Below are positions 1-10,400 of a stretch of DNA of 64,000 nucleotides, in pieces. Made by a program: the position numbers and the translations under genes. The first letter of the stretch is position 1. Every line of letters begins with the position of its first letter. Source of the DNA: Citricoccus sp. CH26A (GTDB lineage Bacteria; Actinomycetota; Actinomycetes; Actinomycetales; Micrococcaceae); assembly GCF_000224415.1 (NCBI RefSeq), contig NZ_AFXQ01000016.1, positions 1 to 64,000 on the forward strand. Reading direction: 5' to 3'. The notes beneath the pieces are model-generated. The model worked only from the letters and a program-made list of their open reading frames with translations. It was not told where the DNA came from and did not search any database.

Positions 1-2914
1 TCGGCCTGCTCGGCGACCGGCGCGGCGTCGGCCGGCTGCCCCGCGGCGACCGCGCGGTCGTCCTCGGACTGCTGGGCCTGGTCACCCTGCCGGCCCGGCT
101 GGCCCTGGTCGCTGCCGGCACGCCGGGACCGGCGGCGGCCGGAACCGCTGGCCGGTGCCGCGGGCTGGGCGGCGTCGGCCGACGTCGCGGGCTGCGCGGA
201 CTCCGCCGCCCCCGTGGTCTCGGCAGACCCGGTGGCCTCTCCCGCCTGGTCCGTTCCGGCCGGATCGTGGGCGTGCTGGGTGGCCGCGGCGATGTTGCGC
301 AGGGCGGCCCGTGCGGCCTCGGCGCGGGCCTTGCGCTCGGCTTCCTCCTCCGGGCTGAGCTGCTGCTCGACCGGTGCCTCCTGCAGCTCCTCGCGCTCAC
401 GCTCGGCCTGGCGTTCACGGCTGCGGCGCCGCCGCTCGCTGCGCGAGGACTTGCGGCCGGCGTCGCCGGTGTCCGCGGCGGCACCGCCCCGCCTCCGCCG
501 CCCCCACCGGAACGGGGCTCGCCCTGGGAGTTGTGGGCGCGGCGGTGCTCCACGGGGACGTCGTGGATGATGATGCCGCGGCCGTTGCACTGCTCGCAGG
601 TCTCGGAGAAGATCTCCACCAGGCCGGTGCCCATGCGCTTGCGCGTCATCTGGACCAGGCCCAGCGAGGTGACCTCGGCGACCTGGTGCTTGGTGCGGTC
701 CCGGCCGAGGCACTCCACCATCCGGCGCAGCACGAGGTCACGGTTGGACTCGAGGACCATGTCGATGAAGTCGATGACGATGATGCCGCCGATGTCCCGC
801 AGGCGCAGCTGGCGGACGATCTCCTCCGCGGCCTCGAGGTTGTTCTTGGTGACCGTCTCCTCCAGGTTGCCGCCGGAGCCGGTGAACTTGCCGGTGTTGA
901 CGTCCACCACGGTCATCGCCTCGGTGCGGTCGATCACCAGCGAACCGCCCGAGGGCAGGAAGACCTTGCGCTCGAGCGCCTTGTGCAGCTGCTCGTCGAT
1001 CCGGTGGGACGCGAACAGGTCCTCGCCGCCGTGGTCCTCGGGCTTCCACTGCGAGAGCCGGTCCAGCAGGTGCGGGGCCACGTAGGTGACATAGGCCTCG
1101 ATGTTGTCCCAGACCTCGGGGCCCTGGACGACCATCCCGGAGAAGTCCTCGTTGAACACGTCCCGGACCACCTTGATGGTCAGGTCCGGCTCCGAGTACA
1201 GCAGCTCGGGGGCCAGGGTCTTGGTGGACCTCGACTTCGCCTCGATGCCCTCCCACTGGGCGCGCAGGCGGTTGATGTCGTTCATCAGCTCCTGCTCCGA
1301 GGTGCCCTCGGCAGCGGTGCGCACGATCACGCCGGCGTTCTCCGGCAGGTGGTCCTTGAGGATCTTCTTCAGGCGAGACCGCTCCACGTCGGGGAGCTTG
1401 CGGGAGATGCCCGTCATCGAGCCACCCGGCACGTACACGAGGTACCGCCCCGGCAGGGAGATCTGGCTGGTCAGGCGCGCACCCTTGTGGCCCACCGGGT
1501 CCTTGGTGACCTGGACCAGCACGGAGTCCCCGGACTTCAGGGCGTTCTCGATCTTGCGGGCCTTGCCCTCGAGGTTGGCGGCATCCCAGTTGACCTCACC
1601 GGCGTACAGCACGGCGTTGCGGCCCCGGCCGATGTCCACGAACGCGGCCTCCATGGACGGCAGCACGTTCTGCACCTTGCCCAGGTAGACGTTGCCGATC
1701 ATCGAGTCCTGCGTGGTGTTGGAGACGAAGTGCTCCGCGAGCACGCCGTCCTCCATCACCGCGATCTGGATCCGCTGCTCGCGCTGGCGGACCAGCATCT
1801 TGCGGTCCACGGACTCGCGGCGGGCCAGGAACTCGGCCTCGGTGATGACGTGGCGGCGCTGGCGCCCCCCGGAACGGGACTCGCGCCGGCGCTGGCGCTT
1901 GGCCTCCAGCCGGGTGGAGCCCTTCAGGCTCGTCACGCCCTGCGGGCCGGTCGCCGCGGCGGCGGACTGACGGGGGGCACGGACCCGGGTGACGGTGTTC
2001 TCCGGGTCGTCGTCCGAGCCGCCCTCCAGCTCCATGTCCACGTCTCCGCGGCGGCGCCGGCGACGACGGCGCGTGCCCGAGCCGTCCCCGTTGCCGTCAC
2101 CGCCGCGCTCGTCCTCGGACGTCTCGCCGTCCCCTGCGGTGGAGGTGTCATCGTCCCGGCCGCCGGCCTCTGCGTCCCGGGAGTCCTGTGCGGCCCCGCC
2201 GCCAGTGCGGCCCCGGGAGCGCCGGCGGCGGGACCGGCGCGAACCGGACGAGCGCCCCTCGGCCTCTTCGTCACCCTGGTCGTCACCGCCGTCACCGGAG
2301 TCACGGGAGTCACGGGCCTCACGGTCATCCGCATCCTTGAGGCCCTCGTCGGCATCCCGGTCATCGCGGTCACGGCGCCGAGTCGGAACCGGCGGGAGGG
2401 CCGAGAGGTCCGGCGCCTGGAAGATCAGTGCCAGCGGGTCGGCGGGCACGGCGAAGGGATCCGCCTGGTCCGGCTCGGCGTCCTCGTCCTCGGCGTCCCC
2501 GTCGCCGGAGGCCTCGCCCTCCGGCCGTTTGGTGGCCGTCGCGGCCTCGGAGGCCGGGGCTTCCGGGGCTTCCGAGGCTTCCTGCTCAGCCGCAGCCCGG
2601 GGGTCCGGCGCGTCGGTCTCGGCCGTCGTCTCCGCCTCGTCTGCAGGAGCGGAATCGGCCGGGGCCTCCGGGTCGACGGGTGCGGCCGTGACGGGCGTCT
2701 CCTGCTCGGCGGCATCCGCCGTGGGGGTCTCCAGGGTTCCGGCGGCGCCCGCGGCGTCCTGCGCCGGCTGGGCGGCCGACGACGTCCCTGCGGCGCCGGC
2801 CTGCGGGGTGACCTCGGGGGTCACGGTGTTCTCGGGGTTCTCGATGCTCTCGGCGGTCCCACCGGGTTCGAGGGCTTCGGTGGATTCTGCGTGGTCTCGA
2901 TCGTTGGCTGCCAT
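1..2914 (-). CDS. rne: Ribonuclease E/G, C-terminus cut by window edge
   Basis: Endoribonuclease of the RNase E/G family, which processes rRNA and tRNA precursors and starts mRNA decay. About 970 codons are visible and the frame is still open at base 1, so the C-terminus is missing. Residues 1 to about 365 are a low-complexity region, acidic and Ala/Pro/Glu-rich, then Arg-rich near 220-330. The S1-type domain starts near residue 368 (VRQREQRIQIAVMEDG, YLGKVQNVLPSMEAAFVDIG). The catalytic core carries VVDVNTGKF and DFIDM, which hold the metal-binding Asp residues. The zinc-link Cys pair CEQC lies near residue 773. After that a second charged, low-complexity tail begins. The ATG is preceded by AGGAGG at 7 bases, which fixes the start. 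Long disordered arms around the core are usual in actinobacterial RNase E and probably scaffold a degradosome (inference). Confidence 0.95.
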   Translation of the reverse strand, partial: MAANDRDHAESTEALEPGGTAESIENPENTVTPEVTPQAGAAGTSSAAQPAQDAAGAAGTLETPTADAAEQETPVTAAPVDPEAPADSAPADEAETTAETDAPDPRAAAEQEASEAPEAPASEAATATKRPEGEASGDGDAEDEDAEPDQADPFAVPADPLALIFQAPDLSALPPVPTRRRDRDDRDADEGLKDADDREARDSRDSGDGGDDQGDEEAEGRSSGSRRSRRRRSRGRTGGGAAQDSRDAEAGGRDDDTSTAGDGETSEDERGGDGNGDGSGTRRRRRRRRGDVDMELEGGSDDDPENTVTRVRAPRQSAAAATGPQGVTSLKGSTRLEAKRQRRRESRSGGRQRRHVITEAEFLARRESVDRKMLVRQREQRIQIAVMEDGVLAEHFVSNTTQDSMIGNVYLGKVQNVLPSMEAAFVDIGRGRNAVLYAGEVNWDAANLEGKARKIENALKSGDSVLVQVTKDPVGHKGARLTSQISLPGRYLVYVPGGSMTGISRKLPDVERSRLKKILKDHLPENAGVIVRTAAEGTSEQELMNDINRLRAQWEGIEAKSRSTKTLAPELLYSEPDLTIKVVRDVFNEDFSGMVVQGPEVWDNIEAYVTYVAPHLLDRLSQWKPEDHGGEDLFASHRIDEQLHKALERKVFLPSGGSLVIDRTEAMTVVDVNTGKFTGSGGNLEETVTKNNLEAAEEIVRQLRLRDIGGIIVIDFIDMVLESNRDLVLRRMVECLGRDRTKHQVAEVTSLGLVQMTRKRMGTGLVEIFSETCEQCNGRGIIIHDVPVEHRRAHNSQGEPRSGGGGGGGAVPPRTPATPAASPRAASGGAAAVNARPSVSARSCRRHRSSSSSARRRKPSARPAPRPHGPPCATSPRPPSTPTIRPERTRRERPPGLPRPRGRRSPRSPRRRPTPPSPRHRPAVPAAAGPGVPAATRASRAGRVTRPSSPRTTARSPRGSRPTPRRSPSRP

Positions 2915-3381
2915 GGACAGCACCTCCTGCCCTGCCGGCACGCCACACTCGCGCCCACAGGGCGGCCAGGTCCGTTCCCGGTGGCGTTGCCCCCGATCCG
3001 CCGGTGCGGTGCTCGGGGTGCCGCCGTCGACGGACTCCAAAAAGTCTGAGGTGAACCGGGTCCCTGGTCTCCGCTGGATGCGGACGCGCAAGGCCGGAAC
3101 CATCGGACGCCTGCCCGGTCTCACGCGCAGTGACACGTGCCGGAAGCGGCTCTCGTATGGCCGGGGACGCGCGGTCCGCGTCCCTCCAGCCGGACAGTCT
3201 TCCTACACTGCCCCAGTCCTGTGCCGCCGGCCCGGTGGCCGTCCGATGGACCCTGCCGATGGTGTGGCCACCGGTGGGTCACCGATCATTCTCTCACACG
3301 GCGGGCCAGATCAGCGGGATCACGGTGCGGAATCCGGGCACCGGATCCCGGCGCCGTACCGAGGGGTCATACCATGGTCGA
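2915..3381. other. Intergenic region between divergent rne and VKOR gene
   Basis: This 467-base stretch separates two divergent genes. It must hold the rne promoter and holds the VKOR promoter at its right end. The frame upstream of the VKOR gene stays open through part of it but has no ribosome site or conserved protein sequence. No RNA gene or repeat was seen. Confidence 0.6.
3370..3375 (+). promoter_or_regulatory. -10 element, leaderless start of VKOR gene
   Basis: TACCAT matches the actinobacterial TANNNT -10 hexamer and ends exactly 6 bases before the GTG at 3382, so transcription is expected to begin at or next to the start codon. No Shine-Dalgarno sequence precedes that GTG. The -35 region is not recognisable. 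Confidence 0.55.
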
Positions 3382-4104
3382 GTGAACTCCCACGCGCCAC
3401 AGACCTCCCATCCCGGGTCCGACCACGATCCCGGCCACGACGCGAGCCTGGAACCCGGCCTCCGGTCCGGGGACGACGGAGCGCCCACCGGGGGCGACGA
3501 CGCCGGGACCGCCGAGGACCGCCGGCCGAGCTGGTACGCCCGCCCGCTGGGGACCGCCTGGATGCTGCTGGTCACCGGGTTGATCGGGATGTACGGCACG
3601 GTCGTGCTGGTGGCCGAGCGGGTGATGCTGTGGAACGATCCCAGTCACGTCACCAGCTGCGACATCAACCCGTGGGTCTCCTGCGGCGAGGTCATGAAGA
3701 CCTGGCAGTCCCAGCTGTTCGGCTTCCCCAACCAGTTCATCGGCCTCGTGGCGTTCTCGATCATCATCACCATCGCCATGGCCCTGTTCGCCGGGGCCCG
3801 GTTCCGTCGCTGGTACTGGATCGGGATGAACGTCGGCGTGCTGCTCGGCTTCGCGTTCTGCGTGTGGCTGTGGAGCCAGGCCGTCTACGAGATCAACATC
3901 CTGTGCCTCTACTGCATGGTGGTCTGGGCCATGATGATCCCGATGTTCGTACTGCTCACCTCGCGCAACCTGCAATACGGCGTGATCCCCGCACCGGCCG
4001 GGGTGCGGACGTTCGCCGCCGAGTGGTCCTGGCCGATCATCGCCCTGCTCTACGTGGGCGTGCTGGCCTCGATCATGCTCCGGTTCTCCAACGCCTTCTT
4101 CTAG
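3382..4104 (+). CDS. Vitamin K epoxide reductase (VKOR) family thiol oxidase
   Basis: Integral membrane protein of 240 residues in the VKOR family. In actinobacteria these enzymes reoxidise DsbA-like proteins with menaquinone and so drive disulfide formation outside the membrane. Four or five hydrophobic segments follow a hydrophilic N-terminal arm of about 50 residues. The active-site CLYC lies in the LCLYCMVVW helix, and the two loop cysteines occur in TSCDINPWVSCG. The GTG start at 3382 was chosen because a -10 hexamer sits 6 bases upstream and the extended frame before it has no ribosome site. It converges with the next gene, the stop codons overlapping by 4 bases. No secreted DsbA partner is encoded nearby; the DsbA-like gene near 15.5 kb has no signal peptide. 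Confidence 0.9.
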   Translation: MNSHAPQTSHPGSDHDPGHDASLEPGLRSGDDGAPTGGDDAGTAEDRRPSWYARPLGTAWMLLVTGLIGMYGTVVLVAERVMLWNDPSHVTSCDINPWVSCGEVMKTWQSQLFGFPNQFIGLVAFSIIITIAMALFAGARFRRWYWIGMNVGVLLGFAFCVWLWSQAVYEINILCLYCMVVWAMMIPMFVLLTSRNLQYGVIPAPAGVRTFAAEWSWPIIALLYVGVLASIMLRFSNAFF

Positions 4105-4652
4105 GCGGGAGGGCGCTCAGCGCCCTCCCGGACGGCCAGCAGGGTGACCAGGTCCGTGCGCATCGTCGAGGGATCGGCGTCCGGGCTGGGCTCGGTCACG
4201 TAGACCTCCCAGAAGGGCAGGGCGGGCTGGTGGCCGGAGTCCGCCACGGCCTGCATGAAGCGCGCCCAGGCCTCCCCGAGCCCGTCGTAGGGACCAAGGT
4301 GGGAGATGACGGCGATCCGGCCCCCCGGCAGCCGCGAGGGCGACAGGGTCGGGCCGGGCCCCGTGGTCCTCGCGCCTGAGAGCGGGCGGTCCACGGGGAC
4401 ACCGACCTCGAAGTCCACCGTATCCGTGGGCATTCGGGTGTGCAGGGCGAAGGGCGGACCCACCGGCTGGATCCCCTGTTCGCCGAGCGCGGGGACCAGT
4501 GCGCTGAACGTGGAGTCGAAGATCTCCGCCATCCGGTCCATCGGATAGTCCCTGGCCACGTTGACCACGGTGGGGACCTCCGGGGCGTCGAGGACCGTGA
4601 GTTCGCGGTACGGGCCGCCCAGGAAGTACGGGGCATCGGGCTGGGTGCTCAT
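4101..4652 (-). CDS. GyrI-like / AraC-effector-binding domain protein
   Basis: A 183-residue protein with the SOUL/GyrI-like (AraC effector-binding) fold. The pattern is a beta strand pair with VVNVARDYPMDRM near residue 30, then GGRIAVISHLGPYDGLGEAW near 110-130 and a terminal FWEVYVTEPSPDADPSTMRT. The last two are typical of the small-molecule-binding half of BmrR/Rob-like proteins. There is no DNA-binding domain, so this is a stand-alone ligand-binding protein. The function is unknown; members include drug-binding and gyrase-inhibiting proteins. The start is supported by a -10 hexamer 6 bases upstream (leaderless). Confidence 0.8.
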   Translation of the reverse strand: MSTQPDAPYFLGGPYRELTVLDAPEVPTVVNVARDYPMDRMAEIFDSTFSALVPALGEQGIQPVGPPFALHTRMPTDTVDFEVGVPVDRPLSGARTTGPGPTLSPSRLPGGRIAVISHLGPYDGLGEAWARFMQAVADSGHQPALPFWEVYVTEPSPDADPSTMRTDLVTLLAVREGAERPPA

Positions 4653-4658
4653 GGAGCG

Positions 4659-4664
4659 ATCCTA
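4659..4664 (-). promoter_or_regulatory. -10 element, leaderless start of GyrI-like gene
   Basis: On the minus strand TAGGAT is followed by 6 bases and then the ATG at 4652. It belongs to the set of leaderless promoters seen across the window. Confidence 0.5.
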
Positions 4665-4722
4665 GGGATCAGGGTGGCCGTGCGGCCACTCCCCTCCGGC
4701 GCCGTGCCCCGCCGACGCGCGG

Positions 4723-5145
4723 TCAGGCGAACCAGATCTCCAGCTCGCGCTCGGCGGAGAGCGTGGAGTCCGAGCCGTGGACCAGGTTCTTCTGGACGGA
4801 CTCGCCCCAGTCGCGGCCGAGGTCACCGCGGATGGTCCCCGGCGCGGCCGTGGTCGGCTCGGTGGCCCCGGCCAGGGAGCGGAAGCCCTCGATGACCCGG
4901 TGGCCCTGGACGCGCACGGCCACGACCGGACCGGACCCCATGAACTCGACCAGCGGCTCGAAGAACGGCTTGCCCTCGTGCTCCTCGTAGTGCCGGACCA
5001 GCATCTCGCGGGTCGGGACCTGCATCTTCAGGTCGGCGATGACGTAGCCCTTGGCCTCGATGCGGGCCAGGATCTGTCCGGTGAGGTTGCGGGCGACGCC
5101 GTCCGGCTTGATGAGGACGAGGGTCTCTTCGGGGTGAGTGGTCAC
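4723..5145 (-). CDS. ndk: Nucleoside diphosphate kinase
   Basis: Balances NTP and dNTP pools by transferring the gamma phosphate from ATP through a phospho-histidine. The 140-residue length is standard. It starts TLVLIKPDGVARNLTG, contains GPVVAVRVQG and TIRGDLG, and carries the catalytic His in NLVHGSDS. The GTG start has AGGAGC upstream. It lies last in a same-strand run ileS, folC, DUF4233, ndk, an order common in actinobacteria. Confidence 0.97.
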   Translation of the reverse strand: MTTHPEETLVLIKPDGVARNLTGQILARIEAKGYVIADLKMQVPTREMLVRHYEEHEGKPFFEPLVEFMGSGPVVAVRVQGHRVIEGFRSLAGATEPTTAAPGTIRGDLGRDWGESVQKNLVHGSDSTLSAERELEIWFA

Positions 5146-5274
5146 AATCGCTCCTGGGTGGATTCGGTCATGGACATGGGCGGGGGCCAGTCGGAGGATG
5201 CCCGCTGGCCGTCAGGTCAACCCTAACGGTCCCCCGAGAGGGCCTCGCGCATCCATCCGCCACGGACCGCAGGT

Positions 5275-5790
5275 TCACTCGGCATCCGGGTGCTCGGCGC
5301 GCCAGCGGGCCTCCGCCTCGGCCCGCCGGCGGTTCTCGCGGTCGATCTGGCCGCCCTTGGTGACGGCGTACCACCACGCGAGGCCGAAGCCGACCCCGAT
5401 GATCACCATCGTGTACTCCAGGAAGACCCCGAGCAGCAGGACCACCTGCAGGCCCCAGCCGATCCAGATGCCCACCGGCTTGCGGACCAGGGCACAGGTG
5501 AGGATCGCGACGACGGCGAGGACCAGGGAGACCCCCAGGATCCAGCCGGCCTGGGGCTCCCCCCGGTGGACGCCGAACAGGGCCAGTCCGAAGAGCACCA
5601 GGACCAGCGCCTCCAGGACGAGCACGCTCGAGGTGAAGGTGGCACGGATGGAGCGGGCCTTCTTCACCTGGCCGGGCTTCCACTCCCGTTGGGCCCTCGT
5701 CTCGCGGGCGGGCCGCCAGGACTCGCGGCCGGGTTGCTCCGGGGCGCCGTCAGCGGGCGGGCCGGCCTGTCCGGACTGCTGGTCGCTCAC
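5275..5790 (-). CDS. DUF4233 membrane protein
   Basis: A 171-residue protein with a hydrophilic N-terminal third and four hydrophobic segments (among them SVLVLEALVLVLFGLALFGV and WGLQVVLLLGVFLEYTMVII), ending in a charged Arg/Glu-rich tail. This matches DUF4233, a family of unknown function found almost always directly after folC in actinobacteria. Its start overlaps the folC stop by 4 bases (ATGA), so the two are translationally coupled. Confidence 0.88.
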   Translation of the reverse strand: MSDQQSGQAGPPADGAPEQPGRESWRPARETRAQREWKPGQVKKARSIRATFTSSVLVLEALVLVLFGLALFGVHRGEPQAGWILGVSLVLAVVAILTCALVRKPVGIWIGWGLQVVLLLGVFLEYTMVIIGVGFGLAWWYAVTKGGQIDRENRRRAEAEARWRAEHPDAE

Positions 5791-7463
5791 GTCGTCCTCC
5801 CCCGATCCCTCGAGTCGTCATCGTGCCCGGCCTCCTCGACGCCGAAGGTGTCGTCATCCTGCCCCGCGGACCGCGCCGGGCGCCCGGCGCGGGCGGAACC
5901 GTCGCCCGCCTCCGCCTCGGCGAGGCCGTAGGTGTCGTCGGCGAAGATGTCCTCGTCGTCCTCGTCCTCGTCCAGGCCGTCACCGAGTTCCAGGCCCATG
6001 TCCGCGAACACCTCGACCCCGGGTGCCACCGGGACCACCCCGGGGGCCCCGGGCATCGCCGCCTCGGCCGCCGGGGCGCCGAGCAGCTCGCGCACCTCGG
6101 CCACCAGGGTGATGGACCCGGTCACGAGCACGCCTCCACCGGTTCCGGCACCGGCGCCCTCGGTGGCCTCCGCCCGGCCCACGGCCCACTCCAGGGCGTC
6201 CGGGATGGACTCGGTGGCGTGGACGTCGTCCTCGGGCCAGCCCGCGTCCAGCGCGGTCTGGGCCAGTTCTCCCGCAGGGATCGCTCGGGGCGAGTCCGAC
6301 TGGGTCAGGCAGAGGTCCTCGACCAGGTCCCCGAACTGCCGGTAGAGCACGGTCAGCATCTCCAGCGCGTCCTTCTCCTGCAGGATGCCCACTACCAGCA
6401 CCAGCTTCTCGAAGCCGAAGGCCTCCTGCAGGGCCTTGGCGGTGGCGGCGATCCCGGCGGGATTGTGGGCGGCATCGACCACGAGGGTCGGCGCGGTGCG
6501 CACCACCTCCATCCGGCCCGGCGTGGACACGGCGCCCACGCCCTCCTGCAGCAGCCCGGACTCCAGTTCCCGCTCGCCGCCGAAGAAGGCCTCCAGCGCC
6601 GCCACGGCCACCGCCAGGTTCTCGGCCTGGTGCTCTCCGTGCAGCGGCAGGGTCAGGTCCGGGTAGCGCCCGGCGATGCCCTGCACGGTGACCTGCTGGC
6701 CGCCGACCGCCACCGAGCGGGACTCCACGCCGAAGTCCACCCCCTCGAACCGGAACGGGGCGTCCACGGCACGCGCCGCGTCCAGCAGCACCTGCGCTGC
6801 GTCCGGGTCCTGGGCGGCCGAGACGAGGAAGCCACCGGGCTTGATGATCCCGGCCTTCTCCCGGGCGATCTCGGCGTCGGTGTCCCCCAGCAGGTCGGTG
6901 TGGTCCGCGGAGATCGGCGTCACCACGGAGACCACGCCGTCGGCCACGTTGGTGGCATCGGTGATGCCGCCCAGGCCCACCTCGAGCACCACCACGTCCA
7001 CCGGCTCGTCCGCGAACACGGCGAAGCCCAGGATGGTCACGCACTCGAAGTAGGTCAGCCGGTTCTCCCCCGCCGCCTCCAGCTCGGAGTCCACGACCTG
7101 GACCACCGGCAGGATCTCGTTCCAGATCCGCACGAACGTCTCGTTCGGCACCGGGGCGCCGTCGATGCTGATCCGCTCGGTCACGGACGTCAGGTGCGGC
7201 GAGGTGTACCGCCCGGTCCGCAACCCGTACGCCCGCAGCACGGACTCGATGATCCGCGCGGTGGAGGTCTTGCCGTTGGTCCCGGTCAGGTGGATGACCG
7301 GGGCGGCCTTCTGGGGCTCGCCGAGCAGTTCCATGGCCCGCCAGAGCGGCGCCATGCGCGGTTCCATCTTGTTCTCCGGGGCCCGGGCGAGCAGGTCCCG
7401 GTAGACGGCCTCGACCGTCCGGGGTCCCCCACCGGCCGCACCGCCGGCAACGGCGGCGCTCAC
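5787..7463 (-). CDS. folC: Folylpolyglutamate synthase / dihydrofolate synthase
   Basis: Adds glutamate to (dihydro)folates, needed for cofactor retention and activity. The Mur-ligase-type P-loop [12 protein letters not shown] is at residues 58-69, followed by [13 protein letters not shown]. The central domain carries [14 protein letters not shown], and [10 protein letters not shown] marks the C-terminal domain. At 558 residues it is about 100 longer than usual. The excess is a C-terminal tail from about 468, rich in Asp/Glu ([18 protein letters not shown]). The GTG start overlaps the ileS stop (GTGA), so ileS, folC and DUF4233 form one overlapping operon. Confidence 0.95.
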   Translation of the reverse strand: MSAAVAGGAAGGGPRTVEAVYRDLLARAPENKMEPRMAPLWRAMELLGEPQKAAPVIHLTGTNGKTSTARIIESVLRAYGLRTGRYTSPHLTSVTERISIDGAPVPNETFVRIWNEILPVVQVVDSELEAAGENRLTYFECVTILGFAVFADEPVDVVVLEVGLGGITDATNVADGVVSVVTPISADHTDLLGDTDAEIAREKAGIIKPGGFLVSAAQDPDAAQVLLDAARAVDAPFRFEGVDFGVESRSVAVGGQQVTVQGIAGRYPDLTLPLHGEHQAENLAVAVAALEAFFGGERELESGLLQEGVGAVSTPGRMEVVRTAPTLVVDAAHNPAGIAATAKALQEAFGFEKLVLVVGILQEKDALEMLTVLYRQFGDLVEDLCLTQSDSPRAIPAGELAQTALDAGWPEDDVHATESIPDALEWAVGRAEATEGAGAGTGGGVLVTGSITLVAEVRELLGAPAAEAAMPGAPGVVPVAPGVEVFADMGLELGDGLDEDEDDEDIFADDTYGLAEAEAGDGSARAGRPARSAGQDDDTFGVEEAGHDDDSRDRGRTT

Positions 7464-10400
7464 GCGTCGCCCCCGGTGGTCACGGCCCCGGCGACGGCGG
7501 CGACCGGGGCGACCGCGACCTGGACGGTCCTGGTGGCGTCCTCGGCCGGGTCCTGGCGCGGGTCCGCGGCACCGGAGTCCTCCAGCACCAGCTCCACGGT
7601 CAGGGTCTCGCCCGAGACCAGGTCCCGGTGTGCGTCCACGGCCTGCACGACGGCGGCCGGTCCGGTGATCACGGTCCGCACCCGGTCCGAGACCTCCAGT
7701 CCGGCGTCCTTGCGGGCCGACTGCACGGCACGGACCACGTCCCGTGCCGTGCCCTCGGCGGCCAGCTCCGCGGACACGGACGTGTCCAGGACCAGGAAGC
7801 CACCGGGCACCACGGCGACGGCGCGCTCGTCGGACGCGCCCCCGCCGCCGGAGGCACCGTCCGCACCGGCCGGGGCGCCCACGGTGGTCTGCAGGGAGTA
7901 CTCCCCCTCGGCCAGCTCGATACCGCCGGCCACCACCGTGCCGTCCTCCTCGAGCCGCCAGTCACCGGACTTCGCGGCCTTGATGACGGCCTGGACCTGC
8001 TTGCCCAGCCGCGGTCCGGCGGCCCGGGCGTTGACCGCCAGGGACTGGCTGATGCCGTAGTCCGCGGCGGAGACCTCGCCCGCGTCCTGCAGGTCCACGG
8101 ACTTCAGGTTCAGCTCGTCCCGGATGATGTCCGCGTAAGGGCCCGCGAGCCCGGCGGCGTCGGGCACGACGACGGTCAGGGACTGCAGCGGCAGGCGCAC
8201 CCGCCGCTTGGCCCCCTTGCGCAGGGATGAACCGGCCGAGGCGATGCGGCGCACCGTCTCCATCCGCTCCACCAGCCGCTCGGCCTCCTCCGTCGACGCG
8301 AAGCCGGACAGGAACGGTGCCGGGTCCGGGTAGTCGGTCAGGTGTACCGAACGGCCACCGGTCAGCCCGCGCCAGATCTCCTCCGAGACCAGCGGCATCA
8401 GCGGGGCCGCGGCCCGGCAGAAGGCCTCGAGGCAGGTGTACAGGACGTCCAGGGCCTGGGTGTCCTCGTCGAAGAACCGCTGGCGGGACCGGCGCACGTA
8501 CCAGTTGGTCATGGTGTCCATGTAGACGCGCAGCGCCTCCGTGGCGTCCGAGACCTCGTAGGCGTCCAGTCCGGACTTGACCTCACTGAGCATGCGCGCC
8601 GTGGCGGCCAGGATGTACTGGTCCAGCGGGTCGGTGGACTCGTACCGGGCCTGGGCACGGTAGCCCTCGGGCCGCTTGCCGCCGTCCACGGAGGAGTTGG
8701 CGTAGAGGCTGAAGAAGTGCCACACGTTCCAGGCGGGCAGCAGCACCTGGCGGGTGCCCTCGCGGATGCCCTCCTCCGTGACGACCAGGTTGCCGCCGCG
8801 CAGGATCGGGGAGGCCATGAGGAACCAGCGCATCGCGTCGGAGCCGTCGCGGTCCAGGACCTCCGAGACGTCCGGGTAGTTCTTCAGGGACTTGGACATC
8901 TTCTGCCCGTCCGAGCCGAGCACGATCCCGTGGCTGATGACGTTGGAGAACGCGGGCCGGTCGAACAGGGCGGTGGCCAGCACGTGCATGGTGTAGAACC
9001 AGCCGCGGGTCTGGCCGATGTACTCCACGATGAAGTCGGCGGGGTTATGGCCACCGTCGAACCACTCGCGGTTCTCGAACGGGTAGTGCACCTGGGCGTA
9101 CGGCATCGAGCCGGAGTCGAACCAGACGTCCAGGACGTCCTCGACGCGGCGCATCGTCGCCCCGGCGGCGGCGGCCTCCGGGTCGGGGTGCGGGCGGGTC
9201 AGGTCGTCGATCCAGGGCCGGTGCAGGTCCACCTCGCCGGCGGCGTTGCGCGGCAGCCGGCCGAAGGCCTCCTCGAGCTCGGCGAGCGAGCCGTAGACCT
9301 CCTGGCGCGGGTAGTCCGGGTGGTCGGACTCCCACACCGGGATCGGCGAGCCCCAGTACCGGTTGCGGGAGATGGACCAGTCCCGGGCGTTCTCCAGCCA
9401 CTTGCCGAACTGGCCGTGCTTGACGTTCTCCGGGATCCAGGTGATCTGCTCGTTGAGCTCGACCATCCGGTCCTTGAACGAGGTGACGGAGACGTACCAG
9501 GAGGTGATGGCGCGGTAGATCAGCGGGGTGCGGCAGCGCCAGCAGTGCGGGTAGGAGTGCTCGTAGGAGGCCTCCTTGACCAGCTTCCCGGCCGCGCGCA
9601 GCGCCCGGATGATGGTCCGGTTCGCCTCGAACGCCTGGACGCCGGCGATGTCCTTGAGCACGCCGTCACCGCGGGCCTCGTCCCCGAACAGCGGCAGGAA
9701 CCGGGCGCCCTCGTCCACCGAGAGGATGACCGGGATGCCGTTGGCCTCGCAGACCCGCTGGTCGTCCTCACCGTAGGCGGGGGCCTGGTGGACCACGCCG
9801 GTGCCGTCGTCGGTGGAGACGTAGTCATCCACGAGCAGCCGCCACGCCTGACCGGTGCCGTAGGCCTCGACGTCCGCGAAGTAGGTGAACAGCGGCTCGT
9901 ACTGCAGTCCGCCCAGCCGGGTGCCGGGGTAGGTGACCGTCACCGCCTCGGTGATCGCACCGGCGTCGGCGTAACCCAGCTCCCGGGCGTGCGCGCCGAG
10001 CAGGTCCTGGGCCAGCAGGTACCGGTGACCGGCAACGTCCTCCGCGGCGTCCGGGCCGGCCGGGACCACCGCGTAGGTGATCTCGGGCCCCACCACGAGC
10101 GCCTCGTTGGTCGGCAGCGTCCACGGCGTGGTGGTCCAGGCCAGCACGCGCACGCCGGCGAGCTCTGCGGCCAGGCCGGCGTCGGCCCCGCCGGCGGGCA
10201 CCAGCCCCGCGTCCGCGGGCAGGCCGGTGATCGGGAAGGCCACCGTGACGGAGGGGTCCTGGCGGGACTTGTAGACGTCCTCGTCCATGCGCAGCTCGTG
10301 GTTGGACAGCGGGGTCTCGTCCTTCCAGCAGTAGGGCAGCACGCGGAAGCCGCGGTACGTCAGGCCCTTGTCGTGCAGGGTCTTGAAGGCCCAGAGCACG

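Noticed and set aside
374-3049. A very long plus-strand open frame (891 codons)
   Set aside because: It lies opposite RNase E, whose minus-strand protein has clear family motifs and a good ribosome site. The plus-strand translation is low-complexity and matches nothing.
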